A DNA stretch of 64,000 nt. It comes from Deltaproteobacteria bacterium. GTDB lineage: Bacteria > Desulfobacterota > Desulfuromonadia > Geobacterales > Pseudopelobacteraceae. The notes below the pieces were generated by a model. The model was given only the letters and a program-made list of their open reading frames with translations. It did no database searches and had not been told where the DNA came from. The stretch covers positions 91,132 to 155,131 of the forward strand of contig JACPFJ010000026.1 of assembly GCA_016182975.1 (NCBI GenBank), in the 5' to 3' direction. Positions 19,466 through 28,731 of this stretch are shown in pieces. Within the stretch, counting starts at the first letter, position 1; the number at the start of each line of letters is the position of its first letter. A program made the position numbers and the translations under genes.

Positions 19466-20478
19466 TTAGTGGCCGGGGACCAGAATGGCCCGCCTGGTCA
19501 GCTTGTGCTCATGGGCGGCGGCGAAGACCTCGTTGATATCATCCAGCGGATGCTGTTCGACAAAGGGCGCCAGCGCAATCTTCTTGTCCAGGACCAGATC
19601 GAGCGCCTGTGGATAGAGTTCGGTAAGGCAGCCCCAGTTCCCCAGGGCGCTGGCGTGAAAGGCCATCAGGTTCGACAGCCGCAACTCCACCTTGTCCATG
19701 GTGAAGCCGACCACCGACAGGGTTGCCCCGTAGGTGAGCAGACCGTAGGCCGTATCCTGCCCCCTGGCGGTCCCGGAACATTCGAATATCTTCCAGCACG
19801 TCTCCCGCACCCCTTTTTCCTTGACGAAGCCCTGAATCGCCTTCTTCAGGTCCTTACCCTGAACCTCTCTGACGTTAAGGGTCAACCCTGCGCCGTAATT
19901 GGCCATGTTGTCCAGTTTCGCCTGGTCTACGTCGAGGGCGACTACCGTGGCGCCGAAGGCCTTGGCGATCTGGACGCCTGCACGACCGCCTGGTAAGGGG
20001 TGGTCACGGCGTCGGCAACTACCGATATGTCCGCCAGCTTAAGGCCGGACGCGGCGAGCCGCCCTTCATCGACGGGACACAGGCCACGGGCGGGTACGCG
20101 TATGTGTGTGGCAAAGCCGCCCTGGATGTCGTTGCCGGGCATCTGCTGCTTGCGGCATATGGTGCCGTGTCCGGAGACGCAGAGATCGCACACCCCGCAA
20201 GGTATCACCGCCGGAATGATCACGGCCTTGCCTTGCCAGGCCTCGGCCCCCGACCCTGTTGCGACCACGCGACCGCTGATTTCGTGACCGAGCGTAAGGG
20301 GCATCTCATGGTTGAAACGCACCCCGTCATAATAGTAGCCCAGGTCTGTGTGGCACACGCCGCAACCGGCGACCTCCACTACCACTTCACCGTCACCCGG
20401 CGGAAAGGGATCAAACTCGCTTTTCGCCATCGGTTCTCCCATTGCGGTCATTGCCCAGCGATACGGTACCATTGACAT
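19466..20478 (-). pseudogene. 6-hydroxycyclohex-1-ene-1-carbonyl-CoA dehydrogenase-like Zn-dehydrogenase, internally deleted and frameshifted
   Basis: N-part [32 protein letters not shown]...[16 protein letters not shown] then frame change; C-part resumes [40 protein letters not shown]; the expected GxGGVGG Rossmann segment is absent. Confidence 0.8.
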
Positions 20479-20570
20479 ACATCCTCCTTTTTTCTGTGTT
20501 GACCCAACATTTGGATTAATTGAATGACTGCAGGCAATCAGCCTGAACCCGGCCAAATAACAGATTTTGC

Positions 20571-20606
20571 GTAAATTGGTACCACAATACCTTTTTATTT
20601 GTCAAG
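20571..20606 (-). promoter_or_regulatory. candidate promoter/operator, conserved 36-bp block (site A)
   Basis: gTAAATTGGTACCACAATACCTTTTTATTTGTCAAG; aligns with 13877-13912 and 37477-37511. Confidence 0.7.
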
Positions 20607-20706
20607 CGAATTGTCATTTGTCGAATTCATTGTCATGTCCCTTGGGTCACCACTATTTAAGGAGTTGTGCTCTGATAAATACAGGGAGCCGTGCCTCAGC
20701 CTGGCA

Positions 20707-21621
20707 CTACTTATGAAGTCTCGCCGTCAGGGCCTGCGCAAACGGCATTACATCGGCAACGATCAGGACATCAGCCACTTCACCGATGGGGGCATCCTTA
20801 TCCTTGTTTACGGCAACGATAAAATCCGATTTCTTCATCCCCGCCAAATGCTGAATGGCGCCGCTGATGCCGCAAGCCACGTAGAGCTTCGGACTGACCG
20901 TCTGGCCGGTAGTCCCCACCTGGTGGCTATGTTCGACCCAGCCGGCGTCCACCACCGGACGACTCGCCCCCAGCTCGCCGCCAAAGGCCTTTGCGAGCGC
21001 GGCAATAATCGGCACATTATCCTTCTTTCCGATCCCCCTCCCGGCGCTGACGATCACTTCGGCCTTGCCCAGGTCGATATCCTTTTCCTCGGCCGGCTCG
21101 TAGCCGATGAATTCGACCTTGCCCGCAGCGGCGACGTCCAGCATCTCCACCGTCGGAGATCCCTGCGGCTCCCCCTGGGGGGTGAAGGCCCCGGTCTGGA
21201 TGGTTATGACCGCCTTTGCCGTGGACGGCTTGACGGTCCTGCGCATCTTGGCGTTGCAACATCCCACCTCGAAGCCATCCCCTGCAATAGCAACGACCTC
21301 CGATACCTGGGCCAGCCTCAACTTCGCCGCCAGTCGCGGCGCCAGGTCCCAACCATAGGAAGAGTGCTGAAAGATGATGTAATCGGGATTTTCCCTGTCA
21401 ACCGCGGCAAGGATCAGCTCTTTGTGCAGATCCGGGTTATATTCCCCGTAGATGGCGACGTGCGCCAGATGGACCTTGCCGCTGTAGCGGGGGACATTGG
21501 CCGCGTCGCCGACGAGGACTATGGCGGTATCGGCCCCCAGCCTCTCGGCAAAAGCGAGCAGTTCATAGCTGGTGTCGAGCAGTTTTCCTTCCCTGTATTC
21601 GCAGACAAGCAACGCCTTCAT
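20707..21621 (-). CDS. etfA: electron transfer flavoprotein alpha subunit
   Basis: VIVSAGRGIGKKDNVPIIAALAKAFGGELGASRPVVDAGWVEHSHQVGTTGQTVSPKLYVACGISGAIQHLAGMKKSDFIVAVNKDKDAPI. Confidence 0.96.
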   Translation of the reverse strand: MKALLVCEYREGKLLDTSYELLAFAERLGADTAIVLVGDAANVPRYSGKVHLAHVAIYGEYNPDLHKELILAAVDRENPDYIIFQHSSYGWDLAPRLAAKLRLAQVSEVVAIAGDGFEVGCCNAKMRRTVKPSTAKAVITIQTGAFTPQGEPQGSPTVEMLDVAAAGKVEFIGYEPAEEKDIDLGKAEVIVSAGRGIGKKDNVPIIAALAKAFGGELGASRPVVDAGWVEHSHQVGTTGQTVSPKLYVACGISGAIQHLAGMKKSDFIVAVNKDKDAPIGEVADVLIVADVMPFAQALTARLHK

Positions 21622-21630
21622 GACACTCTC

Positions 21631-22407
21631 CTATCTCATTACCGTTGTTTTTTCCTTCAATATGCCGATCAGCCTATCCGCCAGCTCGGCAACATCCCCT
21701 TCCAGGATGATACCTCCGCCACTTTTTGCCGGCGGATAGAAACTGGTGGTTTCGGCCAGGGGCCCTTCCTTGAGGAGCTCTCCCAGGGAAACGGTACTGA
21801 TCTCCTTCTTTTTGGCCTTCATGATGTTGGGCAGGGTCGGGTAGCGCGGCACATTGAGCCCCAACTGGCAGGTAACCAGGGCAGGCAGAGGCATCCTGAC
21901 AACCGCCTTGCCTCCCCCTTCCAGTTCCCGCCTGACAACGACACTCCCCTCAAGATACTCAAAGCCGACCACGGTAGAGGCGCAGGCGTAGCCGAGCAGC
22001 TCCGCCACGGTAATGCCGACTTGCGCCGAACCGCGGTCCTGGGACTGCATCCCGGTAAAGATGAGGTCGAAGCCTTTGCCTTGCGAGAAGGCAGTGATCG
22101 CGGACGCGACCTGCCATGGATCTTTTCCGTGAACAGCCGCGTCAGGGATGTGTACACCCCGGTCGCACCCCATGGCAAGGGCCTTTTTGATGGCTTCGAC
22201 GACCCGGTCGGGGCCGATGGAGAGGACGGTGATGTCTGCCGAGTCACCCAAAAGCTCCTTGAGGCCGACCGCCTGTTCGACGGCGTATTCGTCGTATTCG
22301 TTCATCCTGAAGGCCAGGTCGGCCTCGGAGAACCAGGTCCCCTGGCTGTCGGGCTTGAAGCGCGATTCCATATCGGGTACTTGCTTGATACATACCAGTA
22401 TCTTCAT
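21631..22407 (-). CDS. etfB: electron transfer flavoprotein beta subunit
   Basis: MKILVCIKQVPDMESRFK...FRMNEYDEYAVEQAVGLKE...DLIFTGMQSQDRGSAQVGITVAELLGYA. Confidence 0.96.
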   Translation of the reverse strand: MKILVCIKQVPDMESRFKPDSQGTWFSEADLAFRMNEYDEYAVEQAVGLKELLGDSADITVLSIGPDRVVEAIKKALAMGCDRGVHIPDAAVHGKDPWQVASAITAFSQGKGFDLIFTGMQSQDRGSAQVGITVAELLGYACASTVVGFEYLEGSVVVRRELEGGGKAVVRMPLPALVTCQLGLNVPRYPTLPNIMKAKKKEISTVSLGELLKEGPLAETTSFYPPAKSGGGIILEGDVAELADRLIGILKEKTTVMR

Positions 22408-22545
22408 GTAGGCCTCCGACTTAGAGATGAAGAACATACGGGCGACGGCAGTATCCGCCGCCCGTATGGAGCAGACCTTGCGCCACCTCCCCGATGGCCC
22501 GGTCCCTGAGCCGGGGCAAGGAGGAGGCGGCCGGTCGGCAGACGA

Positions 22546-23586
22546 TCAGTCGTTGTACTTTTTCAGCAGGGCCTTGGCGTCGTTTATCAGGGCCTGGCCG
22601 TTACCCCCCTTGGCAGATACTTCCTTCATCCACTCGTCGTCAACGGATTCGGTCGCCTTGACCCAGCGCTTGTATTCGGCCTCAGTCAGGTAGTTGACGG
22701 CGTTGTTTCGATCCTGCGCTATCTTGCGCGCCGGGGGCTGGAAGCTGTCCCACAGCTTGCCCGCCGTCTTGGACGCCTCGCGGCCGCTGTTGTTGTCGAT
22801 GACCTTCTTCAGTTCGGGAGACAGGCTGTTGTACTTGGCCTGGTTCATTGCAAAGACCAGAAAGGTATTGGAGATCGTGGCGTGCCCCGGCCCGGTCTCG
22901 GTGTGGCTCTTGCAAATCTCCTGCATCTTGAGGCCGGTCATCGCCTCCCAGGGCAGACTGGCGCCATCCACGACATTCTTGGCGATCGACTCCGGCACGG
23001 CCGGGGCGGGCATCTGCACCGGAACCGCGCCGAGCGCGGCCAGTGCCTTGGATGCCAGACGGCCGGGCGCACGGACCTTGGCGCCTTTGAGTTCCTCCAG
23101 GTTCTTGACCGACTTTTTGCCGAAATGGAGCGGCGCGCCGTCGTGCATATGGGTAAAGAGCAGCTTGGTCCCTTTGAACTCATCCAGGGCATTCTTCTGG
23201 ATATAGTCCCACAGGGCCTGGCTCCCGGTTTCCGCCTTTTTCACCATGAACGGCAGTTCAAACACCTCGGTCTTGGTGAAACGTCCCGCCTGATATGACG
23301 GGGCGGTCCAGACTACGTCCGCCACCCCGTCACGCGCCTGATCGAACAGCTGGGCCGGGGTCCCGCCAAGCTGCATGGAAGGATAGATCTGGCACTTGAG
23401 CCTGCCGCCCGATTCCTTGTTGATCTTGTCGCACCAGGGAGTGACCAGTTTTTGATGGGTGTTGGAGCTGCCCGGCATAAAGTGGGCAACCTTGAGGATC
23501 ACCACGTCCGGTGCGGCAACGGCAACGCCGGCTCCGAAAACGCTGGCTGCAACGGCAAAAATCACGCATGTTTTCAACAGACTCAT
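22546..23586 (-). CDS. TRAP transporter solute-binding protein (DctP family), paralogue 2
   Basis: VVILKVAHFMPGSSNTHQKLVTPWCDKINKESGGRLKCQIYPSMQLGGTPAQLFDQARDGVADVVW. Confidence 0.92.
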   Translation of the reverse strand: MSLLKTCVIFAVAASVFGAGVAVAAPDVVILKVAHFMPGSSNTHQKLVTPWCDKINKESGGRLKCQIYPSMQLGGTPAQLFDQARDGVADVVWTAPSYQAGRFTKTEVFELPFMVKKAETGSQALWDYIQKNALDEFKGTKLLFTHMHDGAPLHFGKKSVKNLEELKGAKVRAPGRLASKALAALGAVPVQMPAPAVPESIAKNVVDGASLPWEAMTGLKMQEICKSHTETGPGHATISNTFLVFAMNQAKYNSLSPELKKVIDNNSGREASKTAGKLWDSFQPPARKIAQDRNNAVNYLTEAEYKRWVKATESVDDEWMKEVSAKGGNGQALINDAKALLKKYND

Positions 23587-23720
23587 GTTACGCCTCCTCT
23601 TTCTGTGTGCTTTGGTTGGAATGTGTGAGCAACTTACAGGGATATTCCTCAGACGTTTTGCAGCCCTTCTTTGTGCGCAAGGGACTGATACCCGAGCTCT
23701 CCGGCAAATCCGGAGTCTGC

Positions 23721-25286
23721 TCAGTCCCAGTTTTCAACCTTCATCGTCCCCTTTTCCGCCAGGTTCCTGTGCATGTTGAAGGCCTTGTAGAGCATGTGCG
23801 GCTGGTGGGCGCTGCCGCTTGCCAGGCATTCCTTGAGCGAGCGGTCGAAGTAATCCTTGAGGATCGGCCGGTAGTCTGGGTGCGCGCATTTCTCGATGAT
23901 CCTCTCCGCCCTCTGCCGGGGAGCCAGTCCGCGCAGGTCGGCCAGCCCCTGCTCGGTCACCAGCACGTCCATGTCGTGCTCGGTGTGGTCCACGTGGGTG
24001 ACCATCGGCACGACACAGCTGATGCCGCTGGGGTCCGACTTTGAAGGGCGCGTGGAGGGGGTGTGCATGATGGAGAGATAGGCGTTGCGCATGAAATCCC
24101 CGGAACCGCCGACACCGTTGACTATGCGTGAACCGTTGACGATCGAGGAATTGACATGGCCGTAGATATCGAATTCCACCGGGGTGTTCATGGCAATCAG
24201 GCCGAGACGGCGGATCGGCTCGGCGTGGTTGCTGATGTGCACCGGTCGCAGCATGATCTTTTGGCTGTATTCCTCCCAGTTGGCGAAGAGGCGCTTCAGC
24301 CCGTCTTCGGACAGGGCGAAGGAGGCGGTCGAGACAAAATCGAGCTTGCCGGAATCAAAGAGATCGAGGAGGTTGTCCTGCAATACCTCAGTCCAGACGT
24401 TCAGGTTCGAGAAGGGACTGGTGAGCAGCCCGCCCACGACGGCATTGGCGATAGTCCCGACCCCGGACTGCAGCGGCATGAGGTTCTTGGGCAAGCGGCC
24501 GTTTTTCACCTCGAACTTCAGAAAATCTATAATGTGATCTGCCAGGCGCCCGGATTTCTCGTCGTACGGACCAAAATAGCGCCCCACCGGTTCCTTGCGG
24601 GACTCGATGATGGCAGCGATCTTTTGGGGATCGCAGGCGATGCTGGTTGAACCGATCCGATCACCGACCCGCAGGATGTCGAATGCCTTCTTGTTGGGCG
24701 GGGCATCGACACCAACGCAATCGTGAAGCCCTTCCAGGGAAGGTATCGTCGTATTGATTTCGATGATGACCCTTTCGGCCCGCTGCACGATCTCGGCGAC
24801 AATGCCGACGGCAAGGGTCGGGACAATCCCGCCCTCCTCCGTGATGCAGCTCGCCTCGATAATGCCGATATCGATCTTGCCGTCATTATCAAGGGTATAA
24901 AATCCGTAGCCGAAGTCCTGCGCGTACATGGAAAGATACCTGTCGCCGAAATTGACCTCTCCGGCATTGATTGCCTTCTGGATCGAGTACCCCTGCTGAT
25001 GCGGCCAGCGCCGGTCCAGCATGCCGAGTTCGGACCAGCGGTCATCCACGTCAATGCCGATGGAGGCGCCGGTATAGACACTGAAGCGCATCCGTCCCTG
25101 CAGGGCGTTTTTTTCGACATGGTCCGCCAGCAGGGCCGGCACCGTCTTGGGATGCCCCTCGGCGAAGCCGGAGAAACCGAGATACATGCCGTCCTTGAAG
25201 AAAGGGATGGTATCCTCGGCAGCCATGATCCGCGCATGCAGCTCCTTGCACCGGACTCTTTTCAGCAATTCCGCTTGATTGCTCAT
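23721..25286 (-). CDS. acetyl-CoA hydrolase/transferase family CoA-transferase, copy 1
   Basis: GMYLGFSGFAEGHPKTVPALLADHVE; LQSGVGTIANAVVGGL; NGVGGSGDFMRNAYLSIMHTPST; THVDHTEHDMDVLVTEQGLADLRGLAPRQRAERII. Confidence 0.92.
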   Translation of the reverse strand: MSNQAELLKRVRCKELHARIMAAEDTIPFFKDGMYLGFSGFAEGHPKTVPALLADHVEKNALQGRMRFSVYTGASIGIDVDDRWSELGMLDRRWPHQQGYSIQKAINAGEVNFGDRYLSMYAQDFGYGFYTLDNDGKIDIGIIEASCITEEGGIVPTLAVGIVAEIVQRAERVIIEINTTIPSLEGLHDCVGVDAPPNKKAFDILRVGDRIGSTSIACDPQKIAAIIESRKEPVGRYFGPYDEKSGRLADHIIDFLKFEVKNGRLPKNLMPLQSGVGTIANAVVGGLLTSPFSNLNVWTEVLQDNLLDLFDSGKLDFVSTASFALSEDGLKRLFANWEEYSQKIMLRPVHISNHAEPIRRLGLIAMNTPVEFDIYGHVNSSIVNGSRIVNGVGGSGDFMRNAYLSIMHTPSTRPSKSDPSGISCVVPMVTHVDHTEHDMDVLVTEQGLADLRGLAPRQRAERIIEKCAHPDYRPILKDYFDRSLKECLASGSAHQPHMLYKAFNMHRNLAEKGTMKVENWD

Positions 25287-25368
25287 CAAACTACATCTCC
25301 CTTCTTTCGCGATTCGCACGAGGCCATTTTGAGAGCGTGCGGGCCATACTCATGCTATAAAACCGTTT

Positions 25369-25384
25369 TGCAACGGACATGCCA
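25369..25384 (-). promoter_or_regulatory. candidate sigma54 -24/-12 promoter for the CoA-transferase/dctP/etfBA operon
   Basis: Minus strand TGGCATG-TCCG-TTGCA. Confidence 0.85.
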
Positions 25385-25479
25385 CAGCATCAAATCATTC
25401 AATTTGATATGTAACATATTGAATTTACTTTTTTAATTGTGTCAAATAATATTTGATGCCATAACAGACAACAATACAT

Positions 25480-25718
25480 CTCCAATATTTTGGAGCCGTA
25501 CGAACAGGCACCGGTTCGCGTTTTCAGGGGAGTTGCCTATATTTTTCAGGGTGTTGTCATTAATGCTGAAAGACGAGAGGTGTTTTAAGGCGAGACGCGG
25601 TTGTCCAGTATTTTGGAGGCGAGTATTGACTGCCCCCAGGTCTTTGAAGTCAACTAGCCAATTTTACATGCGGATAATTGCGATTGTCAGGCAGGGGGTG
25701 AGGTACGATATTTTGGAG
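25480..25718. promoter_or_regulatory. three candidate enhancer sites (UAS) for EBP2
   Basis: CTCCAATATTTTGGAG (25480, palindromic arms), GTCCAGTATTTTGGAG (25603), TACGATATTTTGGAG (25704). Confidence 0.7.
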
Positions 25719-25724
25719 GGAGGG

Positions 25725-27710
25725 TTATGCCCCGCGGACGGGGAGCTTGCGTGTAATCCCCAGCTTCTTCATCTTTGCGTCCAACGTCGTGGCTTTCACC
25801 TTCAGAATTTCCGCGGCGCCATTTTTGCCCCGTACGCGCCAGCCGGCGCTTTCCAATACGGCGGTAATGTGCAATCGCTCCATCTCCTCCAGCGACAATG
25901 TCGTGGAGGGCGCCGTGCCGGAATTGTCCGGCACGTCGATAAACAGTACTGGGCCGTGGCTCAAGATCATGGCCCTCTCGACCGCATTGCGCAACTCCCT
26001 GATGTTTCCCGGCCATTGGTAGCGCTCCAATGCCTCCATGCATGTCTTCGGAATGCGCTCGATGCTCTTCTCGAAGGCCTTGCCAAACTCCTTCACCATG
26101 GCCCAGACAAGGAGGGATATATCTTCCCGGCGCTCACGCAGCGAGGGAACTGAAATGGGAAACACATTCAGGCGGTAGTAGAGGTCCTCGCGAAATTTGC
26201 CCTCCTTTACCGCCTGCAGCAGATTGCGGTTGGTAGCCGCGATGACCCTGACATCCACTTCAACGGGGATCGAACTGCCCAATCGCTCAAACTGACCTTC
26301 CTGAAGCACGCGCAGCAGCTTGGCCTGCAACTCCAGCGGGAGCTCACCTATCTCGTCAAGAAAGATCGTCGAACCGTTGGCGGCTTCAAAACGACCTATC
26401 TGTCTTGATGAAGCACCGGTATATGCCCCCTTTTCATGACCGAACAGCTCCGCCTCGATGAGCGTGGATGGCAGGGCGGCACAGTTCAGCTTTACCATGG
26501 TGCGGGACTTTCGACTGCTCAGGCTGTGAATGGCGCCGGCAATCAGCTCCTTTCCGGTGCCGGTCTCCCCTTGGATGAGCACCGTCGAGTCCGTTGGCGC
26601 AACCTGTTCCGCCTGCAACAGGACCTTCTGGATAGCGTCGGATTTACCTATGATCTTCTCGTATTTGTGCTCAATATTGATCCGATCGCGAAGATAGAGG
26701 TTTTCCGCTTCCAAACGGTCCTTCAGGCTCTCTATTTCGGCAAGGGCCTTCTGAATCTTCTGAACCGCCCGTTTGCGCTCCAGGGCATTGGCAAAAACCT
26801 CCCACAAGAGCCGGAGCCGCTGAATAAGAAGGTCAGGCCAGGCCCTTTTGACGGTATACGAAACAAATGTGATGAACCCCTCGACAACCCCGCCGACAGC
26901 CGCCGGGATAAACAGAATCGACTTGATGCCGCCGTACTCCTTGCAATACTGCTTCTCTTTCCAGAAGGTATCCGGCAGTTCGTCCACGTCGGAAACCTTG
27001 AATATCTCCCCCTGATGCACCATGGCGTCCCACTGGGGGACCACGCCCGAATGAGTGACCGGGGGCTTCGTGATGCCCGGCAGGGAATACGAATGGGTAC
27101 AGATCATCTCCCCATTTTCAGGAGAGACGCGCCAGACAGTGCTTCGGTCGAACCCCAGAAAATCTACAATTTTATGCAGCTCTTCTTCGATCTTTGCATC
27201 AACTTCTGCTACCGGCACATTGATGAAAGCGGCCGAGAGATCGGAGAGAATTGCCTCAAACTTCAGAAGCTCATCCTGTGCGGCATCCTTCAATTTCCGC
27301 TCGGTAACATCCCGGAGGAAGAGGCCGACTCCCTGCACCGTGCCGTTCGGGCCCTTGAGAGGGTAACAATTGACAAGCCAGTAGTTGACCCCGGGTTCCG
27401 GGAACCCGGCGGGCCTCAACACCTCGGCATCCAGATCCTCAAGCGGCTCTCCGGCAGCGATTACCTGGCGCAGGCTGCTCTCCAGCGCCGATGCCACTCC
27501 GGGATCGACTTCCCGAATCGATCTACCGGCGTGCCGTTCAACGGGTATGCCGTTGATCGCTGCCATATACTCATTGACAAAGAGATAGCGCAGATTCGGA
27601 TCAAGGATGGCAAGCCCGGTCGGGACCTGCTGACATAAGCGCGACAGCTTGACGAAATCCTCTTGAAAAAGTTCCGCGCTGGGGATAATAGCCTCCGATT
27701 TCAAGTTCAT
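25725..27710 (-). CDS. sigma54-dependent activator, PAS + GAF + AAA+ + Fis HTH (EBP2), paralogue of EBP1
   Basis: [93 protein letters not shown] overlap with mocA stop. Confidence 0.93.
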   Translation of the reverse strand: MNLKSEAIIPSAELFQEDFVKLSRLCQQVPTGLAILDPNLRYLFVNEYMAAINGIPVERHAGRSIREVDPGVASALESSLRQVIAAGEPLEDLDAEVLRPAGFPEPGVNYWLVNCYPLKGPNGTVQGVGLFLRDVTERKLKDAAQDELLKFEAILSDLSAAFINVPVAEVDAKIEEELHKIVDFLGFDRSTVWRVSPENGEMICTHSYSLPGITKPPVTHSGVVPQWDAMVHQGEIFKVSDVDELPDTFWKEKQYCKEYGGIKSILFIPAAVGGVVEGFITFVSYTVKRAWPDLLIQRLRLLWEVFANALERKRAVQKIQKALAEIESLKDRLEAENLYLRDRINIEHKYEKIIGKSDAIQKVLLQAEQVAPTDSTVLIQGETGTGKELIAGAIHSLSSRKSRTMVKLNCAALPSTLIEAELFGHEKGAYTGASSRQIGRFEAANGSTIFLDEIGELPLELQAKLLRVLQEGQFERLGSSIPVEVDVRVIAATNRNLLQAVKEGKFREDLYYRLNVFPISVPSLRERREDISLLVWAMVKEFGKAFEKSIERIPKTCMEALERYQWPGNIRELRNAVERAMILSHGPVLFIDVPDNSGTAPSTTLSLEEMERLHITAVLESAGWRVRGKNGAAEILKVKATTLDAKMKKLGITRKLPVRGA

Positions 27711-28366
27711 ATATCTCCCCGGCGATCGTTCTGATCGCAAAGCAGGCGGCGATAATCCTCTTCCGTGTCGACGTCAAGGTGGATGGATGGGTCGGACACC
27801 GGCACCGTGAGTATGCGCCCGGCATACTCATCGAAAAGGGACCTGGCGCCGCGGTCTTCATTGAGGGCCTCGATGCGGCTGAAGGTCTCCCGGCTGAAAA
27901 GGACCGGATTGCCGCGTTTTCCCGCGAAAACAGGCTGGACGATGGGGCTGGGGCACGCTTCGTAAGCGGCCAGGATGAGGTTAATGGTCGCCGTGGAGAT
28001 GAGAGGCTGGTCCCCGAGCAGGAAAAGGGCGGCTTCCGTCTCCTCCGTCAGTGCCCGCAGTCCGGCCTTGAGAGAGGTGCTTTGGCCTTTGCCGTAAATG
28101 GGGTTCAGGGCTATCGTCACCTCCCTGTCCTTCAAAAGCGGTTCGATTGCATCGGCCTGGTGACCGAGAACCACGATGACGCGTTGCAGCGAGGAGGCCA
28201 GGGCGCTGTCGACCACGCACTCCAGCATCGTCCGATCCCGGAAGGGGAGGAGCTGCTTTGTCCTGCCCATGCGGCTCCCCTCCCCTGCCGCCAGGACAAT
28301 CCCCGCAACCCCGCGGACGCGGATCTTGTCGCGTTCCTGGCGCGAGACCTCTTTTTCCAGATTCAT
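27707..28366 (-). CDS. mocA: molybdenum cofactor cytidylyltransferase / MobA-like NTP transferase
   Basis: GIVLAAGEGSRMGRTKQLLPFRDRTMLECVVDSAL; LFLLGDQPLISTATINLIL; GNPVLFSRETFSRIEAL. Confidence 0.85.
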   Translation of the reverse strand: MNLEKEVSRQERDKIRVRGVAGIVLAAGEGSRMGRTKQLLPFRDRTMLECVVDSALASSLQRVIVVLGHQADAIEPLLKDREVTIALNPIYGKGQSTSLKAGLRALTEETEAALFLLGDQPLISTATINLILAAYEACPSPIVQPVFAGKRGNPVLFSRETFSRIEALNEDRGARSLFDEYAGRILTVPVSDPSIHLDVDTEEDYRRLLCDQNDRRGDI

Positions 28367-28393
28367 ATAGCCGCCTCGGTTTTATTCTTTGCT

Positions 28394-28570
28394 CCCTGAA
28401 TCCGTGACGTCTGGAGGGCGGAGCGAGCGAAATGCCGGAGTCAATCGCCGCCCGCGGAAAACATGCCGTATGTGTCAGGTGAACGGCGCCAGAGCCGGAA
28501 CTCATGCCTGAAACGCCGGGACTTAGGCATTCTAAGCGAGAGGAGCCCGGAAGACGTCACGGATTCAGGG
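28394..28570. repeat. 177-bp element with perfect 19-bp terminal inverted repeats
   Basis: CCCTGAATCCGTGACGTCT ... AGACGTCACGGATTCAGGG. Confidence 0.85.
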
Positions 28571-28731
28571 TTAAATATAGCAATCGGCCGAACAAATTAC
28601 ATCCGAAAAGATGCCGCCGGAGATCAAACCGCTTGAAGCTTGACCGATGGATCGACATTGCCGTGGACGCGGTTATAATAAGGGTCGGGGGAACAGGCGG
28701 GCAACTGGGAAGCAAAGAGGAACAATCAAGA

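Noticed and set aside
20599-22509. 636-aa plus-strand ORF
   Set aside because: Exactly antisense to clear etfA/etfB reading frames; composition typical of GC-rich shadow ORFs with no recognisable domain.
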